From NCBI RefSeq assembly GCF_012062845.1, contig NZ_WWNB01000024.1, positions 1 through 48,657 on the forward strand: DNA of 48,657 nucleotides, given 5' to 3'. The first letter of the stretch is position 1; the number at the start of each line of letters is the position of its first letter. Under the pieces are notes generated by a model. It searched no databases, was not told the DNA's origin, and worked only from the letters and a program-made list of their open reading frames with translations. Shown here one piece after another: positions 27,739 to 35,934 of this stretch. The translations under genes and the position numbers were made by a program. The DNA comes from Halomonas salinarum (GTDB taxonomy: Bacteria; Pseudomonadota; Gammaproteobacteria; Pseudomonadales; Halomonadaceae).

Positions 27739-30700
27739 ATGCCGCATTTTTCACCGCTCGACCCGCCTCGCCCTCAAGGCGTGCGCGATACGCTCTACTG
27801 GCAGGCCCCGCAAGGTAGCGCTACACCGCTTGCCCTGGCGCGGCTGGCCGATGATGCGCCCTTGATGATCATCACTGCCGACACCGCCAGCGCTCAGCGC
27901 CTGGAAGACAGTCTGCGCTTCTTTTCCCGGGTATCGGTTCTGCCCTTCCCCGACTGGGAGACGCTGCCTTACGACAGTTTTTCGCCCCACCAGGACATCG
28001 TCTCGGCGCGGCTGCGCACGCTTAGAAGCCTGCAGCAGGCCCAAGAGGGCATCGTGATCGTGCCCATCAACACTCTGATGCAGCGCCTGCCGCCCACCGA
28101 GTACATTGCCGGCCAGGTGTTGACGCTCAAGGTGGGGATGAAGATAGATCGCGAAGGCTTTCGTGACAGCCTCTCGCGGGCCGGTTATCGGGCGGTGGAA
28201 ACCGTCTATGAGCCCGGTGAATACGCCATGCGTGGCGCCCTGATCGACCTCTTCCCGATGGGCAGTGAATCACCGCTACGCCTGGACTTGTTCGACAACG
28301 AACTCGACACCCTGCGCCACTTCGACCCCGACACCCAGCGCAGCGAGGACAAGGTCGAAGCGGTCGAACTGCTGCCGGCACACGAGTATCCGCTTACGCG
28401 GTCGGCGATTGCCTGCTTTCGGGAAGGCTTCGAGACACTGTTCGACGTCGACCCGCGTCAATGTCCGCTCTATAACGATGCGCTTAAGGCGATTCCCTCG
28501 CCCGGCCTCGAGCAATACCTACCGCTGTTTTTCGAGGAAACGGCCACCCTCTTCGATCACATGGTCGATGGCGCACGCGTCGCCCTGCTGCCCGGCGTCT
28601 TCGAGGCCGCCGAACACCACTGGACATCGATTCGCAGCCGCTATGAGAATCTGGGCGTCGATCCCACGCGTCCGTTGCTGCCTCCCCATCGCGCCTTCGT
28701 GCCGGTTGAAGAAATCTTTGCCGCGATCAAGCGCTCCCCGCGTGTCGAGCTGGTCACCGACGATCACCCCCATGCGCGAATCAGCAACACACAGCCGCCC
28801 CCTTCGGTGGCCATCAACGCCCGCCACCAGCAACCGCTGGCGGCTCTATCACGCTATCTGGAAGCGGGGCCGGAGACCCGGGCGCTGTTCGTCGCCGAAT
28901 CCCGCGGTCGTCGCGAAGCACTGGAAGAGACCCTGGCGCCACTGGGTCTGGCCATGCCCCATGTCGATGGCTGGACAGCGTTCCTCAATGGCGATTCCCA
29001 GCTGGCCATCACCGAGGGGGCGCTGGATGAAGGCCTTGCCATCGACGAGCCGGCGCTGGCGATCATTACCGAGACCGAGCTCTACGGCGATGTGGTGCGT
29101 CAAAGCCGCCGCCGCGAGAAGGCTACCGATGACAGCGAAATGGCCATCCGCCATCTCTCGGAACTGCGCCCCGGCGCACCTGTCGTGCACCATGCGCATG
29201 GTGTCGGGCGCTACCTGGGGCTAGAAACACTGGAGGCCGGCGGTCAGGCGGCCGAATTCGTGGCACTCGAATATGCCAACGAAGCCCGCCTCTATGTGCC
29301 GGTCGATAGCCTGCATTTGATCTCCCGCTATGCCGGTGCCAGCGACGAACTGGCCCCGCTGCATAAACTCGGGTCGGATCAATGGGACAAGGCCAAGAAG
29401 AAAGCCGCCGAGAAAGTGCGGGACACCGCGGCGGAGCTTCTTGATGTCTATGCGCGTCGCGAGGCCCGGGAAGGCTTTGCCTGCGATCTGCCGGAATCCG
29501 AGTACGCCCGCTTTGCCGCAAGCTTTCCCTTCGAGGAGACGCCGGATCAGCGTGCCGCGATCGACGCGGTAATCGGCGACATGACCGCACCGCGACCGAT
29601 GGATCGGGTGGTCTGCGGCGACGTCGGTTTCGGCAAGACCGAAGTGGCCATGCGCGCCGCCTTCCTGGCCGTCAATGCGGGCCGACAGGTCGTGGTCCTG
29701 GTACCCACCACCTTGCTGGCCCAGCAGCATTACGACAATTTCCGCGACCGCTTTGCCGATACGGCCGTTCAGATCGAGCTGATCTCCCGCTTCACCGGTG
29801 GCAAGAGCCAGGACAAGACCCTGGAACGCATTCAGGACGGGCGCGCCGATATCGTGATCGGAACGCACAAATTGCTGTCCAAGAGCATGAAGCTGCCCAA
29901 CATGGGGCTCTTGATCATCGACGAGGAGCACCGCTTCGGGGTTTCCCAGAAGGAGCGTTTGAAGAACCTGCGCGCTGAGGTCGACATCCTCACCCTAACG
30001 GCCACCCCGATACCGCGTACGCTCAACATGGCCATGAGTGGCATGCGTGATCTGTCGATCATTGCGACACCGCCGGCCAAGCGCCTGTCGGTCAAAACCT
30101 TTGTGCAACAGCGCAACGAACCGGTGATCAAGGAAGCGATACTGCGTGAGATCCTGCGTGGCGGCCAAGTCTATGTCCTGCATAACGAGGTCAAGACCAT
30201 CGAAACCACCGCCGAGCACGTCCGCGAACTGGTGCCCGAGGCGCGGGTCGGCGTGGCCCATGGCCAGCTGCCCGAACGCAGCCTTGAGCGAATCATGTCG
30301 GATTTTTACCACAAGCGCTTTAATGTGCTGGTGTGCTCGACGATCATCGAGACGGGTATCGACGTCCCCAGCGCCAACACCATTATCATCGAGCGGGCCG
30401 ACAAGTTTGGGCTCGCCCAGCTTCACCAGCTACGCGGCCGTGTCGGGCGCAGCCACCATCAGGCCTATGCCTATCTGCTGACGCCGCCACCGCGTAATAT
30501 GACCAAGGATGCGATCAAGCGCCTGGAAGCGATCAGCGAGGCCGAGGACCTGGGGGCAGGCTTCACCCTGGCCAGTCACGACATGGAAATCCGCGGGGCC
30601 GGCGAACTGCTGGGCGATGAACAGAGTGGCCAGATAGAAACCATCGGCTACAGCCTCTATATGCAGATGCTGGACCGTGCCGTGAAAGCCATTCGCGCCG

Positions 30701-31185
30701 GCAAGACGCCCAATATAGAAGCACCGCTGGACGAGGGCGTGGAAATCAAGCTCAATCTGCCGGCGTTGATACCCGATGACTACCTGCATGACGTGCAGCA
30801 GCGCCTGGTGATGTATAAACGCATCGCCAGTGCGGAAAACGCGGCAGACCTCAAGGAATTGCAGGTGGAACTGATCGATCGTTTTGGGCTATTACCCGCC
30901 CCCGTGAAGACGCTGCTGCGACAGACACGGGTGCGTCAGCGGGCCGAACAACTCGGCATCACGCGCCTGGAAGCCGGCGAACAGCGCGGTCGCGTGGTAT
31001 TTGGCACCGGCACTGCAGTCGACCCGATGACGCTGGTATCACTGATCCAGAAAGATCCTGTCCATTTCCGTCTCGACGGCGCGGATACTCTGCGCTTCGA
31101 AGCCGACATGGAAAATGAAGAAGCGCGCTTCCAGCAAGTGGAAGACCTGCTCGACCGACTCAACCGAAAGACCGAGGCGGCCTAG
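27739..31185 (+). CDS. mfd: transcription-repair coupling factor
   Basis: Mfd removes RNA polymerase stalled at lesions and recruits UvrA. From ATG 27739 the product has 1148 residues, the same length as E. coli Mfd. Order: UvrB-like N-terminal region (LPFPDWETLPYDSFSPHQDI near residue 75), RNA-polymerase-interacting domain (residues ~480-550), helicase with Walker A GDVGFGKTEVAMRA (~630), DEEH in LIIDEEHRFG (~727), TATPIPRTLNMAMSG, and QLRGRVGRSHHQAYAYLL (~895), then the C-terminal UvrA-masking domain (LIDRFGLLPAPVKTLL). An upstream ATG at 27604 would add 45 unrelated residues and is not favoured. Confidence 0.96.
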   Translation: MPHFSPLDPPRPQGVRDTLYWQAPQGSATPLALARLADDAPLMIITADTASAQRLEDSLRFFSRVSVLPFPDWETLPYDSFSPHQDIVSARLRTLRSLQQAQEGIVIVPINTLMQRLPPTEYIAGQVLTLKVGMKIDREGFRDSLSRAGYRAVETVYEPGEYAMRGALIDLFPMGSESPLRLDLFDNELDTLRHFDPDTQRSEDKVEAVELLPAHEYPLTRSAIACFREGFETLFDVDPRQCPLYNDALKAIPSPGLEQYLPLFFEETATLFDHMVDGARVALLPGVFEAAEHHWTSIRSRYENLGVDPTRPLLPPHRAFVPVEEIFAAIKRSPRVELVTDDHPHARISNTQPPPSVAINARHQQPLAALSRYLEAGPETRALFVAESRGRREALEETLAPLGLAMPHVDGWTAFLNGDSQLAITEGALDEGLAIDEPALAIITETELYGDVVRQSRRREKATDDSEMAIRHLSELRPGAPVVHHAHGVGRYLGLETLEAGGQAAEFVALEYANEARLYVPVDSLHLISRYAGASDELAPLHKLGSDQWDKAKKKAAEKVRDTAAELLDVYARREAREGFACDLPESEYARFAASFPFEETPDQRAAIDAVIGDMTAPRPMDRVVCGDVGFGKTEVAMRAAFLAVNAGRQVVVLVPTTLLAQQHYDNFRDRFADTAVQIELISRFTGGKSQDKTLERIQDGRADIVIGTHKLLSKSMKLPNMGLLIIDEEHRFGVSQKERLKNLRAEVDILTLTATPIPRTLNMAMSGMRDLSIIATPPAKRLSVKTFVQQRNEPVIKEAILREILRGGQVYVLHNEVKTIETTAEHVRELVPEARVGVAHGQLPERSLERIMSDFYHKRFNVLVCSTIIETGIDVPSANTIIIERADKFGLAQLHQLRGRVGRSHHQAYAYLLTPPPRNMTKDAIKRLEAISEAEDLGAGFTLASHDMEIRGAGELLGDEQSGQIETIGYSLYMQMLDRAVKAIRAGKTPNIEAPLDEGVEIKLNLPALIPDDYLHDVQQRLVMYKRIASAENAADLKELQVELIDRFGLLPAPVKTLLRQTRVRQRAEQLGITRLEAGEQRGRVVFGTGTAVDPMTLVSLIQKDPVHFRLDGADTLRFEADMENEEARFQQVEDLLDRLNRKTEAA

Positions 31186-31225
31186 GCGCTCAAGCCCGGC
31201 CGACATCATGATGAGCGAAGAAACG

Positions 31226-32395
31226 ATGGCTAGAACCCCTCCCCGTGGCGCTGCACCTGCTTGGCGCCTCACTCACTGGCGCCTGCTTCTTGCCGGCGTG
31301 CTTCTGTCACTGCCGCTGTCGCTGCAGGCGCTTGACGCTCAAGCCGCCGACGAGCCATCCGCCAAGGCAGAGGCATCGAGCGAAGCAGAATCACCAAGCG
31401 AAGCAGAATGGCCCCAAGGCCACTATCCGCTTCCCGAGGAAGGCGACATCATCGGCGAGACGAGCACCGTCATCGCCGAGAGCGATGACACGCTGCTCGA
31501 CATCGGCCGCCGCCATGGCATCGGCTATGAGGAGATGCGCCGCGCCAATCCCGACATCAATGTCTGGTATCCCGGAGAAGGTACCGAGGTCGTGATTCCG
31601 TCGCGCTTCATCCTGCCTCCCGGTCCGCGGGAAGGCGTGGTGGTAAACGTTGCCGAAATGCGCCTTTACTTCTTCCCGGAACCCAAGGACGGCGAAACAC
31701 CCCGTGTCGAAACCTATCCGGTCAGCGTGGGGCGCATGGACTGGAAAACGCCATTGGGCACCACGTCGATCACACAGATGGTCAAGAACCCCGCCTGGTA
31801 TCCGCCCCAGTCGATCATCAAGGAGCATGCCGAAGACGGTCGCGGCAAGCTGCCAAGCGTCGTACCCGCGGGGCCTGACAACCCGCTGGGCTCGCGCAAG
31901 ATGCGCCTTAACATCCCGGGTTACCTGATCCATGGCACCAACCGCCCGGACGGCATTGGCATGCGCGTCACCCATGGCTGCATCCGCATGCTGCCGGAAG
32001 ACGTGGAGTCTCTGTTCGCAAAGGTCGGTGTTGGCACCACGGTTCGCCTGATCAACGAGCCGTTCAAACTGGGCTGGTCAGACGGCACACTCTACGTGCA
32101 AGCCTACCCCTACCTGGATGAAGAAGAAGGCACCACCGTCGATCGCATCACCAATGCCTTGGCGCAGGTTGACCAGGCCGTGGAAGGCCTCGACTATCCT
32201 GTCGACTATGCTCGTCTGCGGGATGTCGTCGAGGTGCCTGGTGGCTTGCCGGTCGCGCTCGAGTACACTGCCCCGCCAAGCCAGCAGAGGGCACCAAAGA
32301 CCCTCTATGAGCAGCTGGAGCTGATCGCCGCCGATACCCCCAAGACCGTCGACGTGGAAGCGGCAAAGGCCCTTGTCGAGCACAGCAGAGCCTGA
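31226..32395 (+). CDS. L,D-transpeptidase with LysM-like domain (ErfK/YbiS type)
   Basis: The product (389 residues from ATG 31226) is a periplasmic L,D-transpeptidase. It has a signal peptide (basic start, then LLLAGVLLSLPLSLQALDAQA), an Ala/Glu-rich spacer, a LysM-like peptidoglycan-binding segment (DTLLDIGRRHGIGYEEMRRA), and the YkuD catalytic domain with YLIHGTNRPDG near residue 235 and THGCIRM near 252, where the Cys is the nucleophile. Members either link Braun lipoprotein to peptidoglycan or make 3-3 crosslinks. Start choice is uncertain: ATG at 31208 and 31211 are alternatives; none has a strong ribosome-binding site. An Lpp-like lipoprotein gene lies next to it. Confidence 0.88.
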   Translation: MARTPPRGAAPAWRLTHWRLLLAGVLLSLPLSLQALDAQAADEPSAKAEASSEAESPSEAEWPQGHYPLPEEGDIIGETSTVIAESDDTLLDIGRRHGIGYEEMRRANPDINVWYPGEGTEVVIPSRFILPPGPREGVVVNVAEMRLYFFPEPKDGETPRVETYPVSVGRMDWKTPLGTTSITQMVKNPAWYPPQSIIKEHAEDGRGKLPSVVPAGPDNPLGSRKMRLNIPGYLIHGTNRPDGIGMRVTHGCIRMLPEDVESLFAKVGVGTTVRLINEPFKLGWSDGTLYVQAYPYLDEEEGTTVDRITNALAQVDQAVEGLDYPVDYARLRDVVEVPGGLPVALEYTAPPSQQRAPKTLYEQLELIAADTPKTVDVEAAKALVEHSRA

Positions 32396-32430
32396 CGATT
32401 AACGGCGCACCTTGAAGCGCTAGCCTGAGA

Positions 32431-32459
32431 AACGCCTCGCTAATGCGAGGCGTTTTTTT
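32431..32459 (+). terminator. terminator after the first L,D-transpeptidase
   Basis: AACGCCTCGC, loop TAAT, GCGAGGCGTT followed by T5 lies 36 nt after the stop codon: a strong intrinsic terminator on the plus strand. Confidence 0.93.
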
Positions 32460-32565
32460 GTGTGCGCTCCGCGCGCAAGCCGCGAATATGCTCCTAAATG
32501 AGCCGACCATCACCAAAGCAGTCAGGCCCTCACTGGCTTGAACGTTCTTTGCCGCAGACAGGCAC

Positions 32566-32634
32566 AAAAAAAGGGCCCACCTCTCGGCAGGACCCTCGCA
32601 TCAAGGCCGGCGACACCATTGTGTCGCCGGCCTT
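32566..32634 (-). terminator. tandem hairpins terminating the lipoprotein gene
   Basis: Immediately behind the lipoprotein stop on the minus strand comes a perfect 14-bp stem with a 4-nt loop (32603-32634, AAGGCCGGCGACAC arm) without a T run. About 30 nt further, AGGGTCC...GGGCCCT is followed by T7 (32566-32595), a standard terminator. The first hairpin may protect the abundant lipoprotein mRNA from 3' decay. Confidence 0.85.
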
Positions 32635-32648
32635 CAACTACATGCGAA

Positions 32649-32915
32649 TTACTTGCGCATGGAGCGTTCGAACATGCGATCCATTGCCTGACGGTTCTCT
32701 TCAGACATCTGCATGGCAGCGTTGGCATCGCGCTGCGCCTGGTTGGCAGTGTTCAGTGCACGGTTGGCAGTGCTGTTGGCCTGAGCGGCGTCAGCCTTGG
32801 CTTCCTGCGCAGTGGTGCGCACTTCTTCCAGAGCACCGGTAGAGGCACAACCAGCCAGCACGGCCAGTGATGCAGCGGCAGCGGTCAGCTTCAGAGCGTT
32901 AGTGATCTTCGACAT
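32649..32915 (-). CDS. Lpp/OprI-like murein lipoprotein
   Basis: The 88-residue product is an outer-membrane lipoprotein. The signal peptide ends in the lipobox LAGC (Cys 23). The mature part is an alanine-zipper coiled coil with many ADAAQANSTANRAL-type repeats, as in OprI of Pseudomonas. It ends ERSMRK: the C-terminal Arg-Lys matches Braun lipoprotein, where the terminal Lys is joined to diaminopimelate by L,D-transpeptidases, two of which flank this gene. AAGGAG is 6 nt before the ATG. A strong double terminator follows. It is likely highly expressed. Confidence 0.9.
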   Translation of the reverse strand: MSKITNALKLTAAAASLAVLAGCASTGALEEVRTTAQEAKADAAQANSTANRALNTANQAQRDANAAMQMSEENRQAMDRMFERSMRK

Positions 32916-33058
32916 GGTGTTCTCCTTGAGGGTCTTCCTTGGTTCAGCCGGGCATACCTGATTTTCTATCAGGCCCTGCTCGCTTCATACGATACAGGGC
33001 TATGCCTCGGCAGGTCGACTCTGGTAAGCCAGAGCCTTTAGGTCAATCGCCATTCCAT

Positions 33059-33082
33059 TATAGACACAACTCGTTGTCTATA
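33059..33082. promoter_or_regulatory. perfect palindrome between lipoprotein and L,D-transpeptidase genes
   Basis: TATAGACA-N8-TGTCTATA with 8-bp perfect arms lies 31 nt behind the stop of the second L,D-transpeptidase and 144 nt upstream of the lipoprotein gene. No T run follows on either strand, so an operator or an mRNA-end hairpin are both possible. Confidence 0.5.
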
Positions 33083-33112
33083 TGGAAGAACAGCAATTTC
33101 CGTAGATGCAGA

Positions 33113-33700
33113 TTAGCGGATCACTACGCGTGTGCCAATCGTCACTAGGTCCGTTAGGTGATCAATTTGCGCATTAGTGACTGCCACACAGCCTTGAGTC
33201 CAGTCGAAACGCCGGTGAATCTCGGGATCGGCCTCTCCGAGGCCATGGATACCGATGTAGCCACCCAGCACCGTATCCTGCGGAGGCTGGCCTGTTCGCC
33301 GAAGATGGCTCATGAAATCGCCATATTCGCGACCCGACATCATGCCGGCCTCCCAGGCTTCTCGAGCATGATCGGCGGTGGGAAAATCAATCCCCAGAAA
33401 AATATGGAAATCACTGTCAAGTTTGACGCGATTGATGTGAAAAACCCCGGAAGGCGTCGACTTGTCGCCCTCATGGCGAAGACGCTTCACACCGCCCCGC
33501 CCTAACGATACCGGGAAGAAGCGCTCAACCACCTTGTCGCCGCGATAGATCTCAAGGCTTGACGAGGATTGATCAATCAGCAGCCATAATTCTTGTGGGC
33601 CAGGATTCAACGACACCCTTTGTGTATCGGACGACATGGCGCCCACGGCAGCGCCGAGCGGTAACAAGGTCACAACAAGCAGAATAATCAGTCGGAGCAT
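33113..33700 (-). CDS. L,D-transpeptidase (YkuD family), small periplasmic form
   Basis: The 195-residue product has an N-terminal signal sequence (LRLIILLVVTLLPLGAAVGA) and a YkuD catalytic domain with PSGVFHINRV, GYIGIHGLG near residue 150 and WTQGCVAVTN near residue 170; the Cys is the nucleophile. It lacks a LysM domain and resembles the ErfK/YafK-like short forms that can act on peptidoglycan or on Lpp attachment. It is transcribed toward the lipoprotein gene on the same strand, with a 197-nt gap. Confidence 0.86.
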   Translation of the reverse strand: MLRLIILLVVTLLPLGAAVGAMSSDTQRVSLNPGPQELWLLIDQSSSSLEIYRGDKVVERFFPVSLGRGGVKRLRHEGDKSTPSGVFHINRVKLDSDFHIFLGIDFPTADHAREAWEAGMMSGREYGDFMSHLRRTGQPPQDTVLGGYIGIHGLGEADPEIHRRFDWTQGCVAVTNAQIDHLTDLVTIGTRVVIR

Positions 33701-33919
33701 GGTCAGGCTCGTTATCGGAATGGCTGTAGGTTAGGCTCACAGGTTTCTACCGGATTCTTGAATCAATGACAACGTGAGCCTCTCCAAGGACTCACTATCC
33801 GTCCATGGGTTGCTGACAGCCAATCATGAGGCGCCCGATAATACTGCGGGACCGGTCGTACAGGAACGGCTGCGGCGTAGGCTATCGCCTGTCTCGCATC
33901 ACTCGACTAAAGAACGTCA

Positions 33920-34402
33920 ATGGAGCTCATCTTGCTGGACGCATTGCTTGATTCTGGCAGTCTGCTAGTGGTGTTGGCATCACTGCTCACCGTCGCCCTA
34001 TGCGTGTTGCTGCATTACGAAGTATCGATGATCCTGAGCCGACGCATGGAGCGATCCACCCGCTCACAGCGCCAGCGCTTCTTGACGCTCATCTTTGGAC
34101 TACTGGGAAGCCATATTGCCCAGATATGGGCCTTCGCGGCCACCATGAGCCTGCTACTGGACATGCCCGGCACAGGCGAGGTGGTGGGTATCACGGCACC
34201 GCGATTCCTGGATTTCGTCTACCTGTCGGCGATCAACTTCACCACCCTGGGGTATGGCGACATTGTACCCGACGGCCCCATCCGCTTCGTGATGGGCACC
34301 GAGGCCTTGACCGGCTTCATGTTGATTACCTGGTCGGCCTCGCTGACTTTCCTTGAAATGCAGAAGCACTGGCGGACCCATCACCCTGATCAGGATAATT
34401 AG
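33920..34402 (+). CDS. two-transmembrane potassium channel
   Basis: The 160-residue product has an N-terminal hydrophobic segment (LLVVLASLLTVALCVLL), a second one around residues 55-75, and the pore with FTTLGYGDIVPDG at about 107-118, which contains the K+ selectivity filter TLGYGD, followed by a final helix (EALTGFMLITWSASLTFLE). No RCK or cyclic-nucleotide domain follows, so gating by ligand is not evident. The start (ATG 33920) has only a weak ribosome-binding site. K+ uptake and release are central in osmoadaptation, which fits a halophile, but this link is inference. Confidence 0.82.
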   Translation: MELILLDALLDSGSLLVVLASLLTVALCVLLHYEVSMILSRRMERSTRSQRQRFLTLIFGLLGSHIAQIWAFAATMSLLLDMPGTGEVVGITAPRFLDFVYLSAINFTTLGYGDIVPDGPIRFVMGTEALTGFMLITWSASLTFLEMQKHWRTHHPDQDN

Positions 34403-34564
34403 GACATGGCGCATGAGCAGCCCCCCCCTTCGCCACTCACCTAGGCTCAGGGGCATCGGGGCCTCTTCATTCACGATTACCCGGCGCGGAAAAGCAGATA
34501 GCTGAGTGGAGCATGACCGGGATATGGGCGGAACACCAGAGAGGAGCCTACCGGACGGGTCGGC

Positions 34565-35083
34565 TCAGCTTGTACCTGATTGGCCTAGCAGCAAACCATT
34601 TTCGATGGGCACGTAGGTAGAAGAGGCCTGAATCAGCGCCTCTGCCGTCAGCGCCTTCACGCCGTAGACATCCACCTGCACCCCATAGCGCTCGCGCATA
34701 CGACTCACCAGAAGATCGAAATCGCCGTCGCCGGACACCAGCACGACACGCTCGACATCGGCCGCCGCCTCGAATGCATCGAGGGCTATGCCTACATCCC
34801 AATCGCCCTTGGCGGAGCCATCACGGCGCTGAATGAAGGGTTTGAGCTTCACGTCAAAGCCGATGCCACGCAGGATGGCCTGAAACTGACGCTGGCGTGG
34901 ATCACCGCGATCCACCGCATAGGCGTTGGCAACCACGATATTGCCGATGTCGGTAAGTCGCGCCCAGAACGCATGATAGTCGAAATGACGGCCAAAGGCC
35001 TGGCGGGTGGTGTAATAGACGTTTTGCACGTCGACAAAGACGGCGACGCGGGGAACGTCGCCTGGCGATGCGGATGCGGCCAT
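34565..35083 (-). CDS. NYN-domain protein (LabA/DUF88-like putative nuclease)
   Basis: The 172-residue product has the PIN-like fold of NYN proteins: RVAVFVDVQNVYYTTRQ (first acidic residue), DWDVGIALDAFEAAADVERV and LVSGDGDFDLLVSRMRER (further acidic residues that would bind Mg2+). Family members are thought to be RNases or RNA-binding. It lies 9 nt behind a small conserved gene and probably forms an operon with it. Substrate unknown. Confidence 0.82.
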   Translation of the reverse strand: MAASASPGDVPRVAVFVDVQNVYYTTRQAFGRHFDYHAFWARLTDIGNIVVANAYAVDRGDPRQRQFQAILRGIGFDVKLKPFIQRRDGSAKGDWDVGIALDAFEAAADVERVVLVSGDGDFDLLVSRMRERYGVQVDVYGVKALTAEALIQASSTYVPIENGLLLGQSGTS

Positions 35084-35092
35084 CAGAGGCCC

Positions 35093-35329
35093 TCAGTGCA
35101 CGGTGGAAGGAATTTCCGGTTCTTCACTTTCTTCCTGCCACAGCTTACTGCGCGTAATGGCGTGGTCAATCATCTCGCGCGCCACTTCGAAGCGGCTCTG
35201 ACGCAACAGATCGCCGGCCTCCTCTGAGAAGTTGATGCGCAACAGCGGCTCGCCTTCACCCTCGGCGTGGCGCAGCACGATTTCACCGTCGTTGAGTTCG
35301 ACGATTTCCAGAACAGCGGTTTCTGACAT
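35093..35329 (-). CDS. small conserved acidic protein
   Basis: The 78-residue product (MSETAVLEIVELNDGEIVLRH...) starts at ATG 35329 with GGAGGG 9 nt upstream; an earlier ATG would start within unrelated sequence. It is acidic, with the segment EPLLRINFSEEAGDLLRQ and a helix up to HAITRSKLWQEESEE. No family name is certain. Close spacing to the NYN gene suggests a linked function. Confidence 0.7.
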   Translation of the reverse strand: MSETAVLEIVELNDGEIVLRHAEGEGEPLLRINFSEEAGDLLRQSRFEVAREMIDHAITRSKLWQEESEEPEIPSTVH

Positions 35330-35472
35330 TCTGGATGAACCCTCCAGCTGATGGGGCAATAAAAAACGACCACGGCGATCATCCATGGTCGTTGTCGATA
35401 TCTCTAGATTACCATCAGACGGGCCGAGACGTCATCTGAGATTGCGAGCCGCGCCAAAGGCTTCAAACGTCG

Positions 35473-35934
35473 CTACCATTCGACACTGGTTTCCCTTAGC
35501 TGCGACAGCGTGGTCTTGAACTCGCTGAGACAGCCAGCGAGTTCATCGCCCAATGAACGCTGGCCCGCGACAGCGATGGTCATCGGGCTAGCCACCTCAC
35601 GCCGCGCCACGCCATCGACGCCATGCAGCCCGTTGAGGCGAGACAGCAACCAGCCGAGCCAGCTGTCTGGCTGTCCCGCCAATTCACGAAGCTGGGTCAA
35701 TTCTGCGACAGGGGGCGCATCACGGATCAGCAGCTCTCGCCAATCATGGCGGGGAAGCCGCGCATGCTCGGTCAGCTCACGCAGCGCCGAGTTAAGCGCA
35801 AGCTCCAACAGCGCCAGCGCCCCCTCTTCACTGGCCATGCGCCGCGCCACGGCGTGTTCATCGTCACCTGCCGGCACCGCCAGCACAAGCTCAGCCTGGT
35901 AGAGCAATTGATTGGTGCGGCCACTTTGCGTCAT
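35473..35934 (-). CDS. conserved protein coupled to topA (DUF6586-like)
   Basis: The 153-residue product ([20 protein letters not shown]...) is mostly alpha-helical with many Leu, Ala and Arg residues ([43 protein letters not shown]). ATG 35934 overlaps the topA stop in ATGA, so it is translationally coupled to topA. It resembles a conserved family of gammaproteobacteria that lies beside topA; the DUF number is from memory. Function unknown. Confidence 0.72.
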   Translation of the reverse strand: MTQSGRTNQLLYQAELVLAVPAGDDEHAVARRMASEEGALALLELALNSALRELTEHARLPRHDWRELLIRDAPPVAELTQLRELAGQPDSWLGWLLSRLNGLHGVDGVARREVASPMTIAVAGQRSLGDELAGCLSEFKTTLSQLRETSVEW

